From an uncultured Coriobacteriaceae bacterium (GTDB lineage Bacteria > Actinomycetota > Coriobacteriia > Coriobacteriales > UMGS124), in assembly GCA_900539345.1 (NCBI GenBank), contig UQBS01000015.1, positions 1-47,664 on the forward strand: a stretch of DNA of 47,664 nt. The letters run 5' to 3'. The notes beneath the pieces are model-generated. The model had not been told where the DNA came from, ran no database searches, and saw only the letters and a program-made list of their open reading frames with translations. The position numbers and the translations under genes are program-made. This document shows, piece by piece, positions 1-9,428 of this stretch; the first letter of the stretch is position 1, and every line of letters begins with the position of its first letter.

Positions 1-700
1 TGACCGCCGACAACGGCGCCTCCCAGCTCGACGAGGGCGCAGGGCAGCTCAAGGACGGCGCGGCCCAGCTCGACGAGGGCGCCGGGCAGCTCCTCGACGG
101 CGTGACCCAGGCCAAGGACGGCGTCGCCTCCGCCAAGGACGGCTCCGCCCAGCTGCTCGCCGGCTCCAAGACGCTGCTCTCCGGCCAGTCCGACCTGTAC
201 TACGGCATCGTGACCGCCGACAACGGCGCCTCCCAGCTCGACGAGGGCGCAGGGCAGCTCAAGGATGGCGCCTCCCAGCTCGATTTCGGTGCTTCTGACC
301 TGAAGTCCGGCGCTACCCAGCTCGCTGACGGCGCCAAGCAGCTCGACGACGGCATCAGCTCGGCTGTTGACGGAGCTACCCAGCTCGTCGACGGCTCCAA
401 GACGCTGCTCTCCGGCCAGTCCGATCTGTACTTCGGCATCGTCACCGCCGCTGACGGCATCAACGCGCTCGACGACGGCGCCGGCCAGCTTCTCGCCGGC
501 ACCGTGACCGCCAAGGACGGCGCCAAGCAGCTCGACGACGGCGCTTCCGACCTGCTCGACGGCGCCCACCAGCTCGACGACGGCGCCGCCGACCTCAACG
601 ACGGCCTCTCCCAGCTCTATGACGGCTCCAAGGACCTCAACGACGGCCTCGTGACGGCCCGCGATGGCTCCAAGGAACTTGCTGACGGTCTTGCCGACGG
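1..700 (+). repeat. Glycine/leucine heptad coding repeat with long exact DNA duplications
   Basis: This is the coding repeat inside the YhgE/Pip gene. Bases 1-55 recur exactly at 211-265, an offset of 210 bp or ten heptads. A second block beginning with GGCTCCAAGACGCTGCTCTC at about 162 recurs at about 393, an offset of 231 bp or eleven heptads. Both offsets are multiples of 21 bp, so gain or loss of units keeps both the frame and the heptad register. This suggests recent internal duplication by recombination or slippage. Confidence 0.85.
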
Positions 701-1409
701 CATCGCCGGCATGGCCGGCATGGACGAGCAGCAGATCGATGCTCGCTCGACCATGATGAGCGCGCCCGTCGAGGTCCAGAACGAGTACTACACGACCGTT
801 GAGAACTACGGTACGGGCTTCGCGCCTTACTTCATCGGCCTTGCCCTGTACCTGGGCGCCCTCATGAACAGCTTCATCATGAAGCCGCTCAACAACCGCC
901 TCATCGCCTCCGGCGCCCGCGCGCCTCTGGCGGCTCTGTGCGGCCTGGTGCCGTGGTTGCTTGTCGGTGCTATCCAGGCGTTGCTGCTGTGCCTGTCGCT
1001 GCAGTTCGTGCTCGATCTCAACGTGAACTTCGTTGCCGAGTTCTACCTGTTTGCGCTGCTTGTGGTTATCGTGAACAACTGCCTCATGCAGTTCATCATG
1101 GCCACGTTCGGTTTCCCGGGCAAGCTCATCGCCATCGTGCTGCTCATCTTGCAGCTTGCCTCCGCGGCCGGCACGTTCCCGCTTGAGACCTGCCCCGAGT
1201 TCTTCCAGGTCATCTCTCCCTGCCTGCCGATGACGTACGTCGTGGCCGGCATGAAGGACATCATGTGCGGCATTACGCTGGCCAATGTCGGCCACTGCTG
1301 CCTGGTGCTTGCAGCCTTCGGCGTGGTGAGCTTCGCGCTGACCATTCTTGTGGCCCGCAGCCGCCGCAACGTCCCGATGACCCAGCTCCACCCGCTCCTC
1401 GACCTATAA
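1..1409 (+). CDS. YhgE/Pip-family membrane protein (5' end outside window)
   Basis: The reading frame is open from the first complete codon at position 3, so the N-terminus lies outside the window; 468 residues are visible. The first half (to about nt 700) is a long run of heptads of the pattern x-x-x-L-x-x-G, such as QLDDGASDLLDG, which is a hallmark of YhgE/Pip-type phage-infection/ABC-2-like membrane proteins. The second half has about five hydrophobic segments (roughly nt 826-880, 922-1014, 1042-1113, 1120-1180, 1297-1356), matching the C-terminal membrane domain of that family. The family is usually anchored by one N-terminal helix with a large extracytoplasmic repeat stalk. Its exact function is unsettled: export, envelope stress and phage adsorption have all been proposed. 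A TetR gene follows directly, a common neighbour for this family and a plausible regulator. A strong terminator hairpin follows the stop. Confidence 0.85.
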   Translation, partial: TADNGASQLDEGAGQLKDGAAQLDEGAGQLLDGVTQAKDGVASAKDGSAQLLAGSKTLLSGQSDLYYGIVTADNGASQLDEGAGQLKDGASQLDFGASDLKSGATQLADGAKQLDDGISSAVDGATQLVDGSKTLLSGQSDLYFGIVTAADGINALDDGAGQLLAGTVTAKDGAKQLDDGASDLLDGAHQLDDGAADLNDGLSQLYDGSKDLNDGLVTARDGSKELADGLADGIAGMAGMDEQQIDARSTMMSAPVEVQNEYYTTVENYGTGFAPYFIGLALYLGALMNSFIMKPLNNRLIASGARAPLAALCGLVPWLLVGAIQALLLCLSLQFVLDLNVNFVAEFYLFALLVVIVNNCLMQFIMATFGFPGKLIAIVLLILQLASAAGTFPLETCPEFFQVISPCLPMTYVVAGMKDIMCGITLANVGHCCLVLAAFGVVSFALTILVARSRRNVPMTQLHPLLDL

Positions 1410-1418
1410 GCCGCTATC

Positions 1419-1465
1419 GGCGCGGCCCGCACTTCGCTTGCGACGTTGCGGGCCGCGCCTTCTTT
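1419..1465 (+). terminator. Rho-independent terminator between the YhgE gene and tetR
   Basis: A perfect 13-bp GC-rich stem (1419-1431 with 1447-1459) with a 15-nt loop is followed by TTCTTT. It starts 10 nt after the YhgE stop, and its T tract directly abuts the GGAGA ribosome binding site of tetR. Confidence 0.8.
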
Positions 1466-1479
1466 GGAGAATCGTCGAC

Positions 1480-2145
1480 ATGGCAGAGACAGACAAACTC
1501 GCATCTCCTCGCGACGCCCGACAGTCTGCCAAAGGCGCGCTCACGCGCCAGCGCATCATCGATGCGGCCTCGGATCTCATGCGCACGGACTTGAACGCCG
1601 AGGTTTCGATCGCCGACATTGCAAAGGCGACGGGCATGAGCAAGGGCTCGGTCTATTACTACTTTGCCGATTCGGCCGAAATCGTTTCGCAGGTGCTGTA
1701 CAGCGAGATGGACCGCATGCTGACCGCGTTCGAGAAGGTGGCTCTCTCTTCGGTTAGCGCCTACGAGGCCCTGGTGGGCATCACGCGCTCCTATGTTGAC
1801 GCGCTTGCCAGCAACGTTGCACTCACGCGCTTCGTCATGGGGGAGTTGCACGGGGCGCGTGGCTTCCTTACCGAGTTAAAGGGCGGCGAGGATCTTGTGA
1901 ACCGTCTGTACTCCCTCGTCTCCACACTTCTTGAGCGCGGCAAGGTGGAGGGCACGGTGCGTCCCGACGTCGACTCGACGGTGGCTTCGCCGGCGATACT
2001 CGGCGCCTTCCTGGGGGTGTCGACGCTCGCGGGGGAGAACCGCCCTGCCGATTTGAACGTCGAGAGACTCGTCGACGCCCTGCTTTCGTTCATCGGATTT
2101 GGCGTGAGCGCCCGCAGCAAGGAAGAACTTGCCGCCATGGCGTAG
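1480..2145 (+). CDS. TetR/AcrR family transcriptional regulator
   Basis: A 221-residue protein with a standard TetR layout. The N-terminal DNA-binding domain lies at about residues 20-66 (TRQRIIDAASDLM, then SIADIAKATGMSKGSVYYYF). An all-helical ligand-binding and dimerisation domain follows, with no recognisable ligand signature. The start at 1480 is chosen because GGAGA sits 9 nt upstream and the conserved domain starts soon after; the frame extends further upstream without a site. It lies just downstream of the YhgE/Pip gene, so it may regulate that gene and itself. The terminator before it leaves no obvious room for a separate promoter. The TetR call is firm; the target is inferred. Confidence 0.9.
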   Translation: MAETDKLASPRDARQSAKGALTRQRIIDAASDLMRTDLNAEVSIADIAKATGMSKGSVYYYFADSAEIVSQVLYSEMDRMLTAFEKVALSSVSAYEALVGITRSYVDALASNVALTRFVMGELHGARGFLTELKGGEDLVNRLYSLVSTLLERGKVEGTVRPDVDSTVASPAILGAFLGVSTLAGENRPADLNVERLVDALLSFIGFGVSARSKEELAAMA

Positions 2146-2196
2146 ACGCGCTTCACGGGTGTTTCACACTTGGCATCAAACTTATGCAAGACCAGT

Positions 2197-2234
2197 GCAA
2201 AGCGGGCGCGGGGGATTCCTCGCGCCCGCTTTGC
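2197..2234. terminator. Strong hairpin downstream of tetR
   Basis: A perfect 14-bp stem (2197-2210 with 2221-2234) with a 10-nt loop lies about 50 nt after the tetR stop. On the + strand it is followed by GTTGTA, a poor U tract. On the - strand the flank is also not U-rich. It probably ends tetR transcription or insulates the metK leader, but without a T run the terminator call is moderate. Confidence 0.55.
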
Positions 2235-2238
2235 GTTG

Positions 2239-2244
2239 TAGAAT
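2239..2244 (+). promoter_or_regulatory. Candidate -10 element for the metK leader
   Basis: TAGAAT lies just after the tetR hairpin and about 10 nt before the 5' side of the SAM riboswitch P1 helix. Transcription would then begin almost exactly at the riboswitch. No convincing -35 hexamer is visible; the right distance falls inside the hairpin. This is a placement argument, not a strong motif. Confidence 0.35.
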
Positions 2245-2253
2245 CGAGCGCAT

Positions 2254-2382
2254 CCATCAGGAGGGGAGCGCGCATGCGCGTCCCGTTCGAGCCGAGGGAC
2301 CGAGCCCTATGACGCTCCGGCAACCATCCTTCAAGGAAACGGTGCCAATTCTCGGTAGGAGCCCATGGCTTCTAGAAGATGG
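2254..2382 (+). promoter_or_regulatory. SAM riboswitch (S-box, SAM-I/SAM-IV clan) upstream of metK
   Basis: The leader holds the conserved S-box core in order: GAGGGACCGAGCCCTATGA at about 2294-2312, GGCAACC at 2319-2325, and GGTGCCAATT at 2341-2350. The closing helix P1 can form between CCATC (2254-2258) and GATGG (2378-2382). S-box aptamers bind S-adenosylmethionine, and metK makes that metabolite, so feedback repression fits. The region 2146-2477 has no convincing gene. I cannot separate SAM-I from SAM-IV by eye. Confidence 0.88.
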
Positions 2383-2471
2383 GGATTTGTGGGACACCTC
2401 AACTACCCCTTGTATCCGCATGCGCAGGGGGATGCCCCTGCTCCGGCATTATTGCCGAGACCATTAAGGGG
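2381..2471 (+). promoter_or_regulatory. Putative expression platform of the metK riboswitch (RBS sequestration)
   Basis: Downstream of the aptamer there is no T-rich terminator, so translational control is likely. CCCCTT (2406-2411) is complementary to the metK ribosome binding site AAGGGG (2466-2471). The same CCCC can pair with GGGG (2381-2384), which overlaps the 3' strand of P1. When SAM locks P1, the CCCC is free to mask the ribosome site; without SAM it can pair upstream. A separate hairpin GCAGGGG-GATG-CCCCTGC occupies 2424-2441. The switching scheme is inferred. Confidence 0.45.
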
Positions 2472-2477
2472 CTTTAC

Positions 2478-3761
<1,284 letters not shown>

Positions 3762-3766
3762 GCTCC

Positions 3767-6079
3767 ATGCCGTTCGCGCGCGTTGCGGTTGACGTAAAGA
3801 CCAGGGCGCTCGCCGCGCCCTTCACATATACCGTTCCGGCTCGCCTTGATGCCTCTGTCGTGCCCGGCTGCTGCGTGGTGGTGGAGTTTGGCCGCCGCCC
3901 GGCAGTCGGGTACGTCCTTGCGGTGGATGAGACGCTCGACCCAGGACTCACGGGCGCGCGCTTGCTTCCCATCCAGCAAGTGCTCTCCGAGGCTTTGTTC
4001 TTGCCCGAGGCCGGCGAGGTCGCCCAATGGGTCGCGCAGGAATACGCGTCCTCGCTGGCAGATGCCGTCCGCCTGTTCTTGCCCCCCGGCTTTACGGCCA
4101 AGATGGTGCGCGATGAGACGTCGGGTATCTGGGCTCTCCAGCAGGCCCGCGTCGAGCCTGTCGACGACTGCTGGGTGCACATCACCGAGCAGGGCCGCGC
4201 CTATGAGCCCCGCAAGAACGCCCATGCCGAGCGCGCCGTTGTGGAAGCGCTGCTCAAAGGCCCGATGCGCCAGGTGGAGCTGGGCCTTGCCGTGAGCGGG
4301 GTCTCCACGGTCGTTAAGCGCCTGGAGAAAAAGGGGGTCGTGACCTGCGAGCGCAAGGAGCGCCTGCGCGGATCGTCTATCACGGAGCTTTCGAGCGCGC
4401 GTGCTCCCCGCTTGGGCCTGGAGCACCTCACCTCAGGGCAGCTCAGTGCGCTTCGCGCCATCGAAGACTCCCGCGCGCAAGGACAAGGCGGCGTCGTGCT
4501 CATCGACGGCGTGACCGGCTCGGGCAAGACGGAGGTCTACCTAGAGGCGATCGAGCGCACCCTTGCGGCCGGCAAGGGCGCGTGTGTGCTCGTTCCCGAA
4601 ATCTCGCTTACCGCCCAGACGGTGGGACGCTTCCGCAATCGCTTCGGCGAGGCCGTGGCGGTGCTGCACTCCCGTCTCACGCTGGGCGAGCGGCGCGACC
4701 AGTGGGAACTTGTGCGCACGGGTCGCGCCCGCGTGGTAGTGGGCGCGCGTTCGGCGCTTTTCGCCCCGCTTGCCAATCCCGGCATCTACATCATCGACGA
4801 GGAGCACGAGAGCAGCTACAAGCAGTCGAGCTCCCCGCGCTACCATGCCCGCGAGGTGGCCGCACGCCTGGCGCAGATGCATGGCTGCCCGCTCGTTTTG
4901 GGGTCGGCCACTCCGTCGCTGGTCTCTCTCGCTCGCTGTGGTGCGGGCTCGCATAGCGTGGCCTTTGCGGAGGAGGGTCCAGCTTGGACGCGCGTCAGCA
5001 TGCCGGAGCGTCCCGGTGGCAGGCCCATGCCCGAGGTCCAGGTCGTCGACATGGCGCAGGAGTTCTCCCAGGGCTGGCGTTCCATGTTTTCTCGCCCGCT
5101 GACATCTGCGCTCATGGATGTGGTGGAGCGCGGCGAGAAGGCGGTCCTGCTGCTCAACCAGCGCGGCTTTGCGCGCTTCCTGCTTTGCCGAGACTGCGGT
5201 TACGTGCCACGCTGCGAGCAGTGCTCCACCTCGCTCACCTACCATGAGCGTGGCCACAAGCTTGTGTGCCATACCTGCGGCCGGGAGTATGCGGTGCCGC
5301 CGCTCTGCCCCGAGTGCGGGAGCCGCTACCTGCGACAGTTCGGCGCGGGCACCCAGCGCGTTGAGGACGAGCTGCGCAGCGTGCTTCCCGAGGGTTTCAC
5401 CGTCGTGCGCATGGATGCCGACACCACGAAGGGCAAGGGCGGCCACGACCGATGCCTCGCTGAGTTCGACGAGGCGCAAAGCGCGGTGCTCCTCGGTACG
5501 CAGATGATTGCAAAGGGGCTCGACTTTCCCCAGGTGACGCTTGCTGGCGTCATCAATGCTGACACCACCCTTAAGCTCGCCGACTTCCGCGCCGCCGAGC
5601 GCACCTATGACTTGCTTGAGCAGGTGGCCGGTCGCGCCGGCAGGGGAGACGTCCCGGGCCGGGTCGTCATCCAGACCTATCAGCCACGCCATCCTGCGAT
5701 TTTGGCCGTCTCGCGCCACGATCGCTTGGTCTTTTCCGAAAATGAGCTCGCTGCCCGGCAGGAGGTGGGCTACCCTCCGTTCGTGCGCTTGGCCAACGTC
5801 ATCATGTGGGGCAAGGTCGGCGCGGATGTTGAGAAGGTCGCCTGGGCCGTGGCGGAGAAGCTGCGCGACTATGCCGAGGTGGCGCTTCCGGGTTGTGAAA
5901 TCCTGGGCCCGGCGGAATGCGCGCTGTCGCGTGTGGAGGGCAACTTCCGCTGGCACGTGCTCGTCAAGGCCGCTCCGCAAAGCGAGCTCGGCGCGATTCT
6001 TGGAGATGCGCTGAAGAGGTTGCAGATGCCTGCCCAAGTGAGCCTGGCCATCGACGTAGACCCCTACGACCTGCTATAA
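3767..6079 (+). CDS. priA: Primosomal protein N' (replication restart helicase PriA)
   Basis: PriA is a 3'-to-5' DExH helicase that reloads the replisome at stalled forks. This 770-residue protein has the N-terminal DNA-binding domain (FTYTVPARLD, then VVVEFGRRPAVGYV), a Walker A motif GVTGSGKTEVYLEA and a DEEH box IIDEEHESSYKQ. Zinc-binding cysteine pairs (CRDCG, CEQC, CHTCG, CPECG) follow, then helicase motifs such as GTQMIAKGLDFP and QVAGRAGR. Length is close to that of the E. coli protein. The Shine-Dalgarno sequence is weak; translation may be coupled to metK, whose stop is 5 nt upstream. Confidence 0.96.
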   Translation: MPFARVAVDVKTRALAAPFTYTVPARLDASVVPGCCVVVEFGRRPAVGYVLAVDETLDPGLTGARLLPIQQVLSEALFLPEAGEVAQWVAQEYASSLADAVRLFLPPGFTAKMVRDETSGIWALQQARVEPVDDCWVHITEQGRAYEPRKNAHAERAVVEALLKGPMRQVELGLAVSGVSTVVKRLEKKGVVTCERKERLRGSSITELSSARAPRLGLEHLTSGQLSALRAIEDSRAQGQGGVVLIDGVTGSGKTEVYLEAIERTLAAGKGACVLVPEISLTAQTVGRFRNRFGEAVAVLHSRLTLGERRDQWELVRTGRARVVVGARSALFAPLANPGIYIIDEEHESSYKQSSSPRYHAREVAARLAQMHGCPLVLGSATPSLVSLARCGAGSHSVAFAEEGPAWTRVSMPERPGGRPMPEVQVVDMAQEFSQGWRSMFSRPLTSALMDVVERGEKAVLLLNQRGFARFLLCRDCGYVPRCEQCSTSLTYHERGHKLVCHTCGREYAVPPLCPECGSRYLRQFGAGTQRVEDELRSVLPEGFTVVRMDADTTKGKGGHDRCLAEFDEAQSAVLLGTQMIAKGLDFPQVTLAGVINADTTLKLADFRAAERTYDLLEQVAGRAGRGDVPGRVVIQTYQPRHPAILAVSRHDRLVFSENELAARQEVGYPPFVRLANVIMWGKVGADVEKVAWAVAEKLRDYAEVALPGCEILGPAECALSRVEGNFRWHVLVKAAPQSELGAILGDALKRLQMPAQVSLAIDVDPYDLL

Positions 6080-6129
6080 GATTGTGCGGTTGACTTAAAA
6101 ACGCCGCCCCTATGAGAAAGGCAACACCC

Positions 6130-6663
6130 ATGGCACAAGAGATCGTGCTTTCCCCCGATGAGCGTCTGCGCACCGAGTGCGCCCCCGTCGAGGTCATCGA
6201 CGACGAGATCAAGAAGACGGCCAAGAAGATGGCCAAGCTCATGTACAAGTACGACGGCTGCGGCATCGCGGCGCCCCAGATCGGCGTCCTCAAGCAGATC
6301 GTCGTTATCGACTGCAACTGGGGCGACACCGGCGAGAAGGACCCCATCTACCTCATCAACCCCTACATTGTGGAGCAGTCCGAGGAGAAGGCCCCGGGCA
6401 TGGAGGGCTGCCTTTCCATCCCCGGCATCGCGGTGGAGATCGAGCGCTCCACGTCGGTGACGGTGCGCGCCCTCAACCTCGAGGGTCAGCTCATGCAGTA
6501 CAAAGCCGCCAACAACCTGTTCTGCGTATGCCTGCAGCATGAGATCGACCACCTGCACGGCTACACCATGTTCGAGCGCCTCGAGCCTGCCGAGCGTATG
6601 CGTGCCATTGCCGAGTACCAGGAGGCGCTCGCTAACGGCGCCCGTCCCGGCGACACCGAGTAG
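6130..6663 (+). CDS. def: Peptide deformylase
   Basis: Removes the formyl group from the initiator methionine of new proteins using a bound metal ion. The 177-residue protein has all three motifs: GCGIAAPQIG (motif 1), EGCLSIPG with the metal-binding Cys (motif 2), and QHEIDHLHG with two metal-binding His and the catalytic Glu (motif 3). The start at 6130 is chosen over the in-frame ATG at 6112 because AAAGG lies 8 nt before 6130 while 6112 lacks a site. It lies 7 nt upstream of fmt, the enzyme that adds the formyl group to Met-tRNA, a classic pairing. Confidence 0.96.
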   Translation: MAQEIVLSPDERLRTECAPVEVIDDEIKKTAKKMAKLMYKYDGCGIAAPQIGVLKQIVVIDCNWGDTGEKDPIYLINPYIVEQSEEKAPGMEGCLSIPGIAVEIERSTSVTVRALNLEGQLMQYKAANNLFCVCLQHEIDHLHGYTMFERLEPAERMRAIAEYQEALANGARPGDTE

Positions 6664-6670
6664 GCCCAGG

Positions 6671-7630
6671 ATGGAGAAGCTCCGCTGCGTGTTCATGGGC
6701 ACGCCCGAGTTTGCCCTCGGTCCGCTCGAGGCTCTCGCCCAAGCTCCGTTCATCGAGATTGTATGTGCCTTCACCAGGCCCGATGCCGTCTCCGGGCGCG
6801 GCAAGAAGCTCGTTCCCTCGCCTGTCGCGGCCTGGTGCGAGGAGCATGGCATCCCCGTGGTGAAGACGAAGACGGTCCGCACCGACGAGATGAAGTCCGC
6901 CCTTGCCCAGGCCCACGCTGACGTGTTCTGTGTGGCCGCATATGGCGCCATCCTTCCGGCCGACGTCATCGAGATGCCGCGCCTGGGTTGCTTCAACGTG
7001 CACGCCAGCGTGTTGCCCCAGGGTCGCGGCGCCGCCCCCATGCAGCGTGCGCTGCTTACGGGTGACGAGCCCCTGGGCTATTCCGTCATGCGCATCGAGG
7101 AGGGTCTCGATTCCGGCCCCTACTGCCGCCAGGGCAGCGTGGAGGCCGGCGAGCGCACCTACGCCGAGGTGAGCGCGGAAATCTCGCGCTTGGGGGGTGC
7201 GGCCCTCGTTGACGTCATGCGCGACCTGGCGTGCGGCATCGCCCCCGCATGGGTTGAGCAGGACGACGCGGCAGCCACCCATGCCGACAAGATCGACAAG
7301 TCCGAGGTGCTGCTCGACCCGTCTGTCCCCGCGCAGGTCAACATGCGCCGCGTGCAGGCATCGGGCGACGCGGCCCCGGCGCGCTGCAACATCGACGCCC
7401 GCGGTGTGCGCGTCTGTCGCGCCCATGTGCTCGACGCCGAGGAGCTGGGCCAGCTCGACGAGCCCCTGGCTGCCGGCGAGGTCGTCGTGTGGCACAAGCG
7501 CCTGCTTTTGGGCTGCGCACAGGGCGTGCTCGAGGTCGTTGAGGTCAAGCCCGACGGCAAGCGCGCCATGCTTGGAAGCGAGTTTGCCGCCTCGGTGCGC
7601 GGCAAGCGCGGAAATTGGGAGGCACTGTAA
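6671..7630 (+). CDS. fmt: Methionyl-tRNA formyltransferase
   Basis: Formylates initiator Met-tRNA with 10-formyl-THF. The 319-residue protein begins MEKLRCVFMGTPEFALGPLE, the usual N-terminal signature. It carries the catalytic set N, H and D in FNVHASVLPQGRGAAP and EGLDSGP, followed by a C-terminal OB-like tRNA-binding domain. The start at 6671 follows the def stop by 7 nt; there is no strong separate Shine-Dalgarno site, so coupling to def is likely. Its stop codon overlaps the rsmB start (TAATG). The def-fmt-rsmB order is widely conserved. Confidence 0.96.
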   Translation: MEKLRCVFMGTPEFALGPLEALAQAPFIEIVCAFTRPDAVSGRGKKLVPSPVAAWCEEHGIPVVKTKTVRTDEMKSALAQAHADVFCVAAYGAILPADVIEMPRLGCFNVHASVLPQGRGAAPMQRALLTGDEPLGYSVMRIEEGLDSGPYCRQGSVEAGERTYAEVSAEISRLGGAALVDVMRDLACGIAPAWVEQDDAAATHADKIDKSEVLLDPSVPAQVNMRRVQASGDAAPARCNIDARGVRVCRAHVLDAEELGQLDEPLAAGEVVVWHKRLLLGCAQGVLEVVEVKPDGKRAMLGSEFAASVRGKRGNWEAL

Positions 7631-9009
7631 TGTCTGGAGTCGCCGCGGCCCGTATGGCCGCTTACCGCACGCTGTGCATCGCCCGCGAGCGAGACGCCTA
7701 TGTCCGCGAGCTCGTGAATTCCGGCGCTGCCCAAGAGGTGCTCGGGCATCTCAAGGCCGAGGACCGCGCCTTTGCGCGCAAGCTTGCCTTGGGCGTGTGC
7801 GCCACGGCAGGCACGCTCGACGAGGCTCTCGACCGCTATATCGCCAAGCCTGCGAAGGTCGCTCCCGGCGTGCGCGACGCGCTGCGCATTTCTGCCTATG
7901 AGCTGCTCTTCCTTGACAAGCCCGCCCATGTCGTGGTGAGCCAGGGCGTCGAGCTCGTGCGCAGCCGCGCAAAGAGTGCCGCCGGCCTGGCCAACGCGGT
8001 GCTTCGTCGCGTGGCCGAGAACGCCCAGGCGTTCATGGCCGAGTCGGTGCCGCACCGCTGCGGCATCCCCGCGTGGCTCTTCGACCGCCTTGTGGGCGAG
8101 CTGGGCGAGGAGCGCGCGCTTGCCTTTGCTCAGTCGTGCCTGGAGCCGGCGCCCGTGTATGTGGCCAACGTCCCCATGTGGGTGTCCGACCGCAAGGCCG
8201 CCGACGCACTTGCAACCGCCGGCCTTCTGACCGAGCCGTGCGAGGGCATTCCGGGTGCCTGGCGCGCTCTCGACGCCGCCAAGGTCCCTTCGTGCAGCCT
8301 TGTCGAGCAGTCCCAGGCCGTCGTGGCCGATCTTGCCGCGCAGGCAGTGGCGTTCCTTGCTGCTCCCGAGCCGGGCGACCGCGTGCTTGAGGTGGGGTCG
8401 GGCCGTGGCACCAAGACCATCCTGATGGCGGGGCACGCCCATAGGGCCCAGGGCGCTGCGCGCATCTGGGCGCTCGACACGCATGCCTACAAGGCCAAGC
8501 TTGCTGCCAAGCGCCTTGAGGCCGCCCGTGTCGTGGGCGTCCAGCAGGTCACGGGCGACGCTTGCAAGCTCGACGAGCTTGCGGCCTCGCTGCCGGAGAA
8601 GTTCGACCACATTCTGGTGGACGCGCCGTGCTCGGGTTCGGGCACCCTGCGCCGCCATCCCGAAATCACCTGGTCGCTCACCCCTCAGTCTGTGACGTCC
8701 TGCGCCGAGCTGCAGTTGGCCATGCTCAAGAGCGTGGCTGAGCGCGTGGCCGAGGGTGGCCAGCTCACCTACGCCACCTGCTCGGTGCTGCGCGAGGAGG
8801 ACGAGGACGTGGTGGAGGCCTTCCTGGCAAGTCCGCAGGGCGCCGACTTCGAGGTCGTGGCGCTGCCCGACGTGCCCGATGCCAGCGACGTGGCCGCCGT
8901 GGATGCCATGAGCAAGCTCGCCACCCCGGCGGGCTTCATGCGCACCTATCCTGCGCCCGGGGCCTGTGACGGGCACTTCTGCGCCGTACTGAGGAAGAAG
9001 CGCGCATAA
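7630..9009 (+). CDS. rsmB: 16S rRNA (cytosine-C5) methyltransferase, RsmB type
   Basis: Uses SAM to methylate a cytosine (C967 in E. coli numbering) in 16S rRNA. The 459-residue protein has an N-terminal NusB-like RNA-binding domain (about residues 5-140), then a Rossmann methyltransferase domain. That domain carries a SAM-binding loop VLEVGSGRGTKT, the motif VDAPCSGSGTLRRHPE, and TCSVLREEDEDVV holding the nucleophilic Cys. The start at 7630 overlaps the last base of the fmt stop and has GGGAGG about 8 nt upstream. The upstream extension of the frame is ignored for that reason. The following 419 bases hold no gene but a T-box leader. Confidence 0.93.
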   Translation: MSGVAAARMAAYRTLCIARERDAYVRELVNSGAAQEVLGHLKAEDRAFARKLALGVCATAGTLDEALDRYIAKPAKVAPGVRDALRISAYELLFLDKPAHVVVSQGVELVRSRAKSAAGLANAVLRRVAENAQAFMAESVPHRCGIPAWLFDRLVGELGEERALAFAQSCLEPAPVYVANVPMWVSDRKAADALATAGLLTEPCEGIPGAWRALDAAKVPSCSLVEQSQAVVADLAAQAVAFLAAPEPGDRVLEVGSGRGTKTILMAGHAHRAQGAARIWALDTHAYKAKLAAKRLEAARVVGVQQVTGDACKLDELAASLPEKFDHILVDAPCSGSGTLRRHPEITWSLTPQSVTSCAELQLAMLKSVAERVAEGGQLTYATCSVLREEDEDVVEAFLASPQGADFEVVALPDVPDASDVAAVDAMSKLATPAGFMRTYPAPGACDGHFCAVLRKKRA

Positions 9010-9112
9010 GGCCGCGTGCTTCTCGGTTCCGTGCTCCTCAGCCCCGTGCTGTGTTTGCGTTTTTGCCTGCCATGTCTGTTTGCTCCAACCTTTTGCGCTA
9101 CCCTATGCCCCA

Positions 9113-9399
9113 CAAGCGATGACGGAGAGGTCTCGCGCCGCAAACGGCTGTTCCAGAGAGGCGGGCCATTTGGCTGGAAGCCCGCTAACAGGCAAGGCGT
9201 GGGAGTTCACTCCACGAGCTGCGAACTGAACGGCAGCCGGGGCCATGTGCGCCGGTAGGCCAAGTAGGGGAGCCGTCTGGCGCCACGTCACAGGGCCTCA
9301 AAGAGCGGGCTTCGGCGGACAAACAGCCGTCGGGCCAATCAAGGTGGTACCGCGGTCCAATCCGTCCTTGAGCGAACACGTCGCCAGGGACGGATTTTT
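9113..9399 (+). promoter_or_regulatory. T-box leader controlling pheST
   Basis: The non-coding gap between rsmB and pheS has the order expected of a T-box: a long Stem I, the T-box sequence TGGTACCGCGG at 9345-9355, and a terminator. The likely specifier codon is TTC at 9206-9208 in GGGAGTTCACTCC, which reads phenylalanine and matches the downstream pheS and pheT. CAAGG (9340-9344) can pair with CCTTG (9366-9370) to form the antiterminator, which competes with the terminator. Uncharged tRNA-Phe is expected to promote read-through. The class call is firm; the specifier assignment is by eye. Confidence 0.88.
9361..9399 (+). terminator. T-box regulated terminator before pheS
   Basis: TCCGTCC (9361-9367) pairs with GGACGGA (9388-9394) and is followed by five T residues. 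Its 5' arm overlaps the antiterminator, the standard T-box arrangement. Confidence 0.85.
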
Positions 9400-9428
9400 C
9401 GTTTCTGGCCTGAAACGAAGGGATCTGC

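Noticed and set aside
1..700. CRISPR-like regular repeats
   Set aside because: The periodicity is a 21-bp coding repeat in an open frame with hydrophobic/Gly heptads; there are no unique spacers and no cas genes.
2379..2477. Longer metK start at 2379
   Set aside because: The extra 33 residues are cysteine/glycine rich with no family match, overlap the riboswitch platform, and lack a ribosome site; ATG 2478 has AAGGGG correctly placed.
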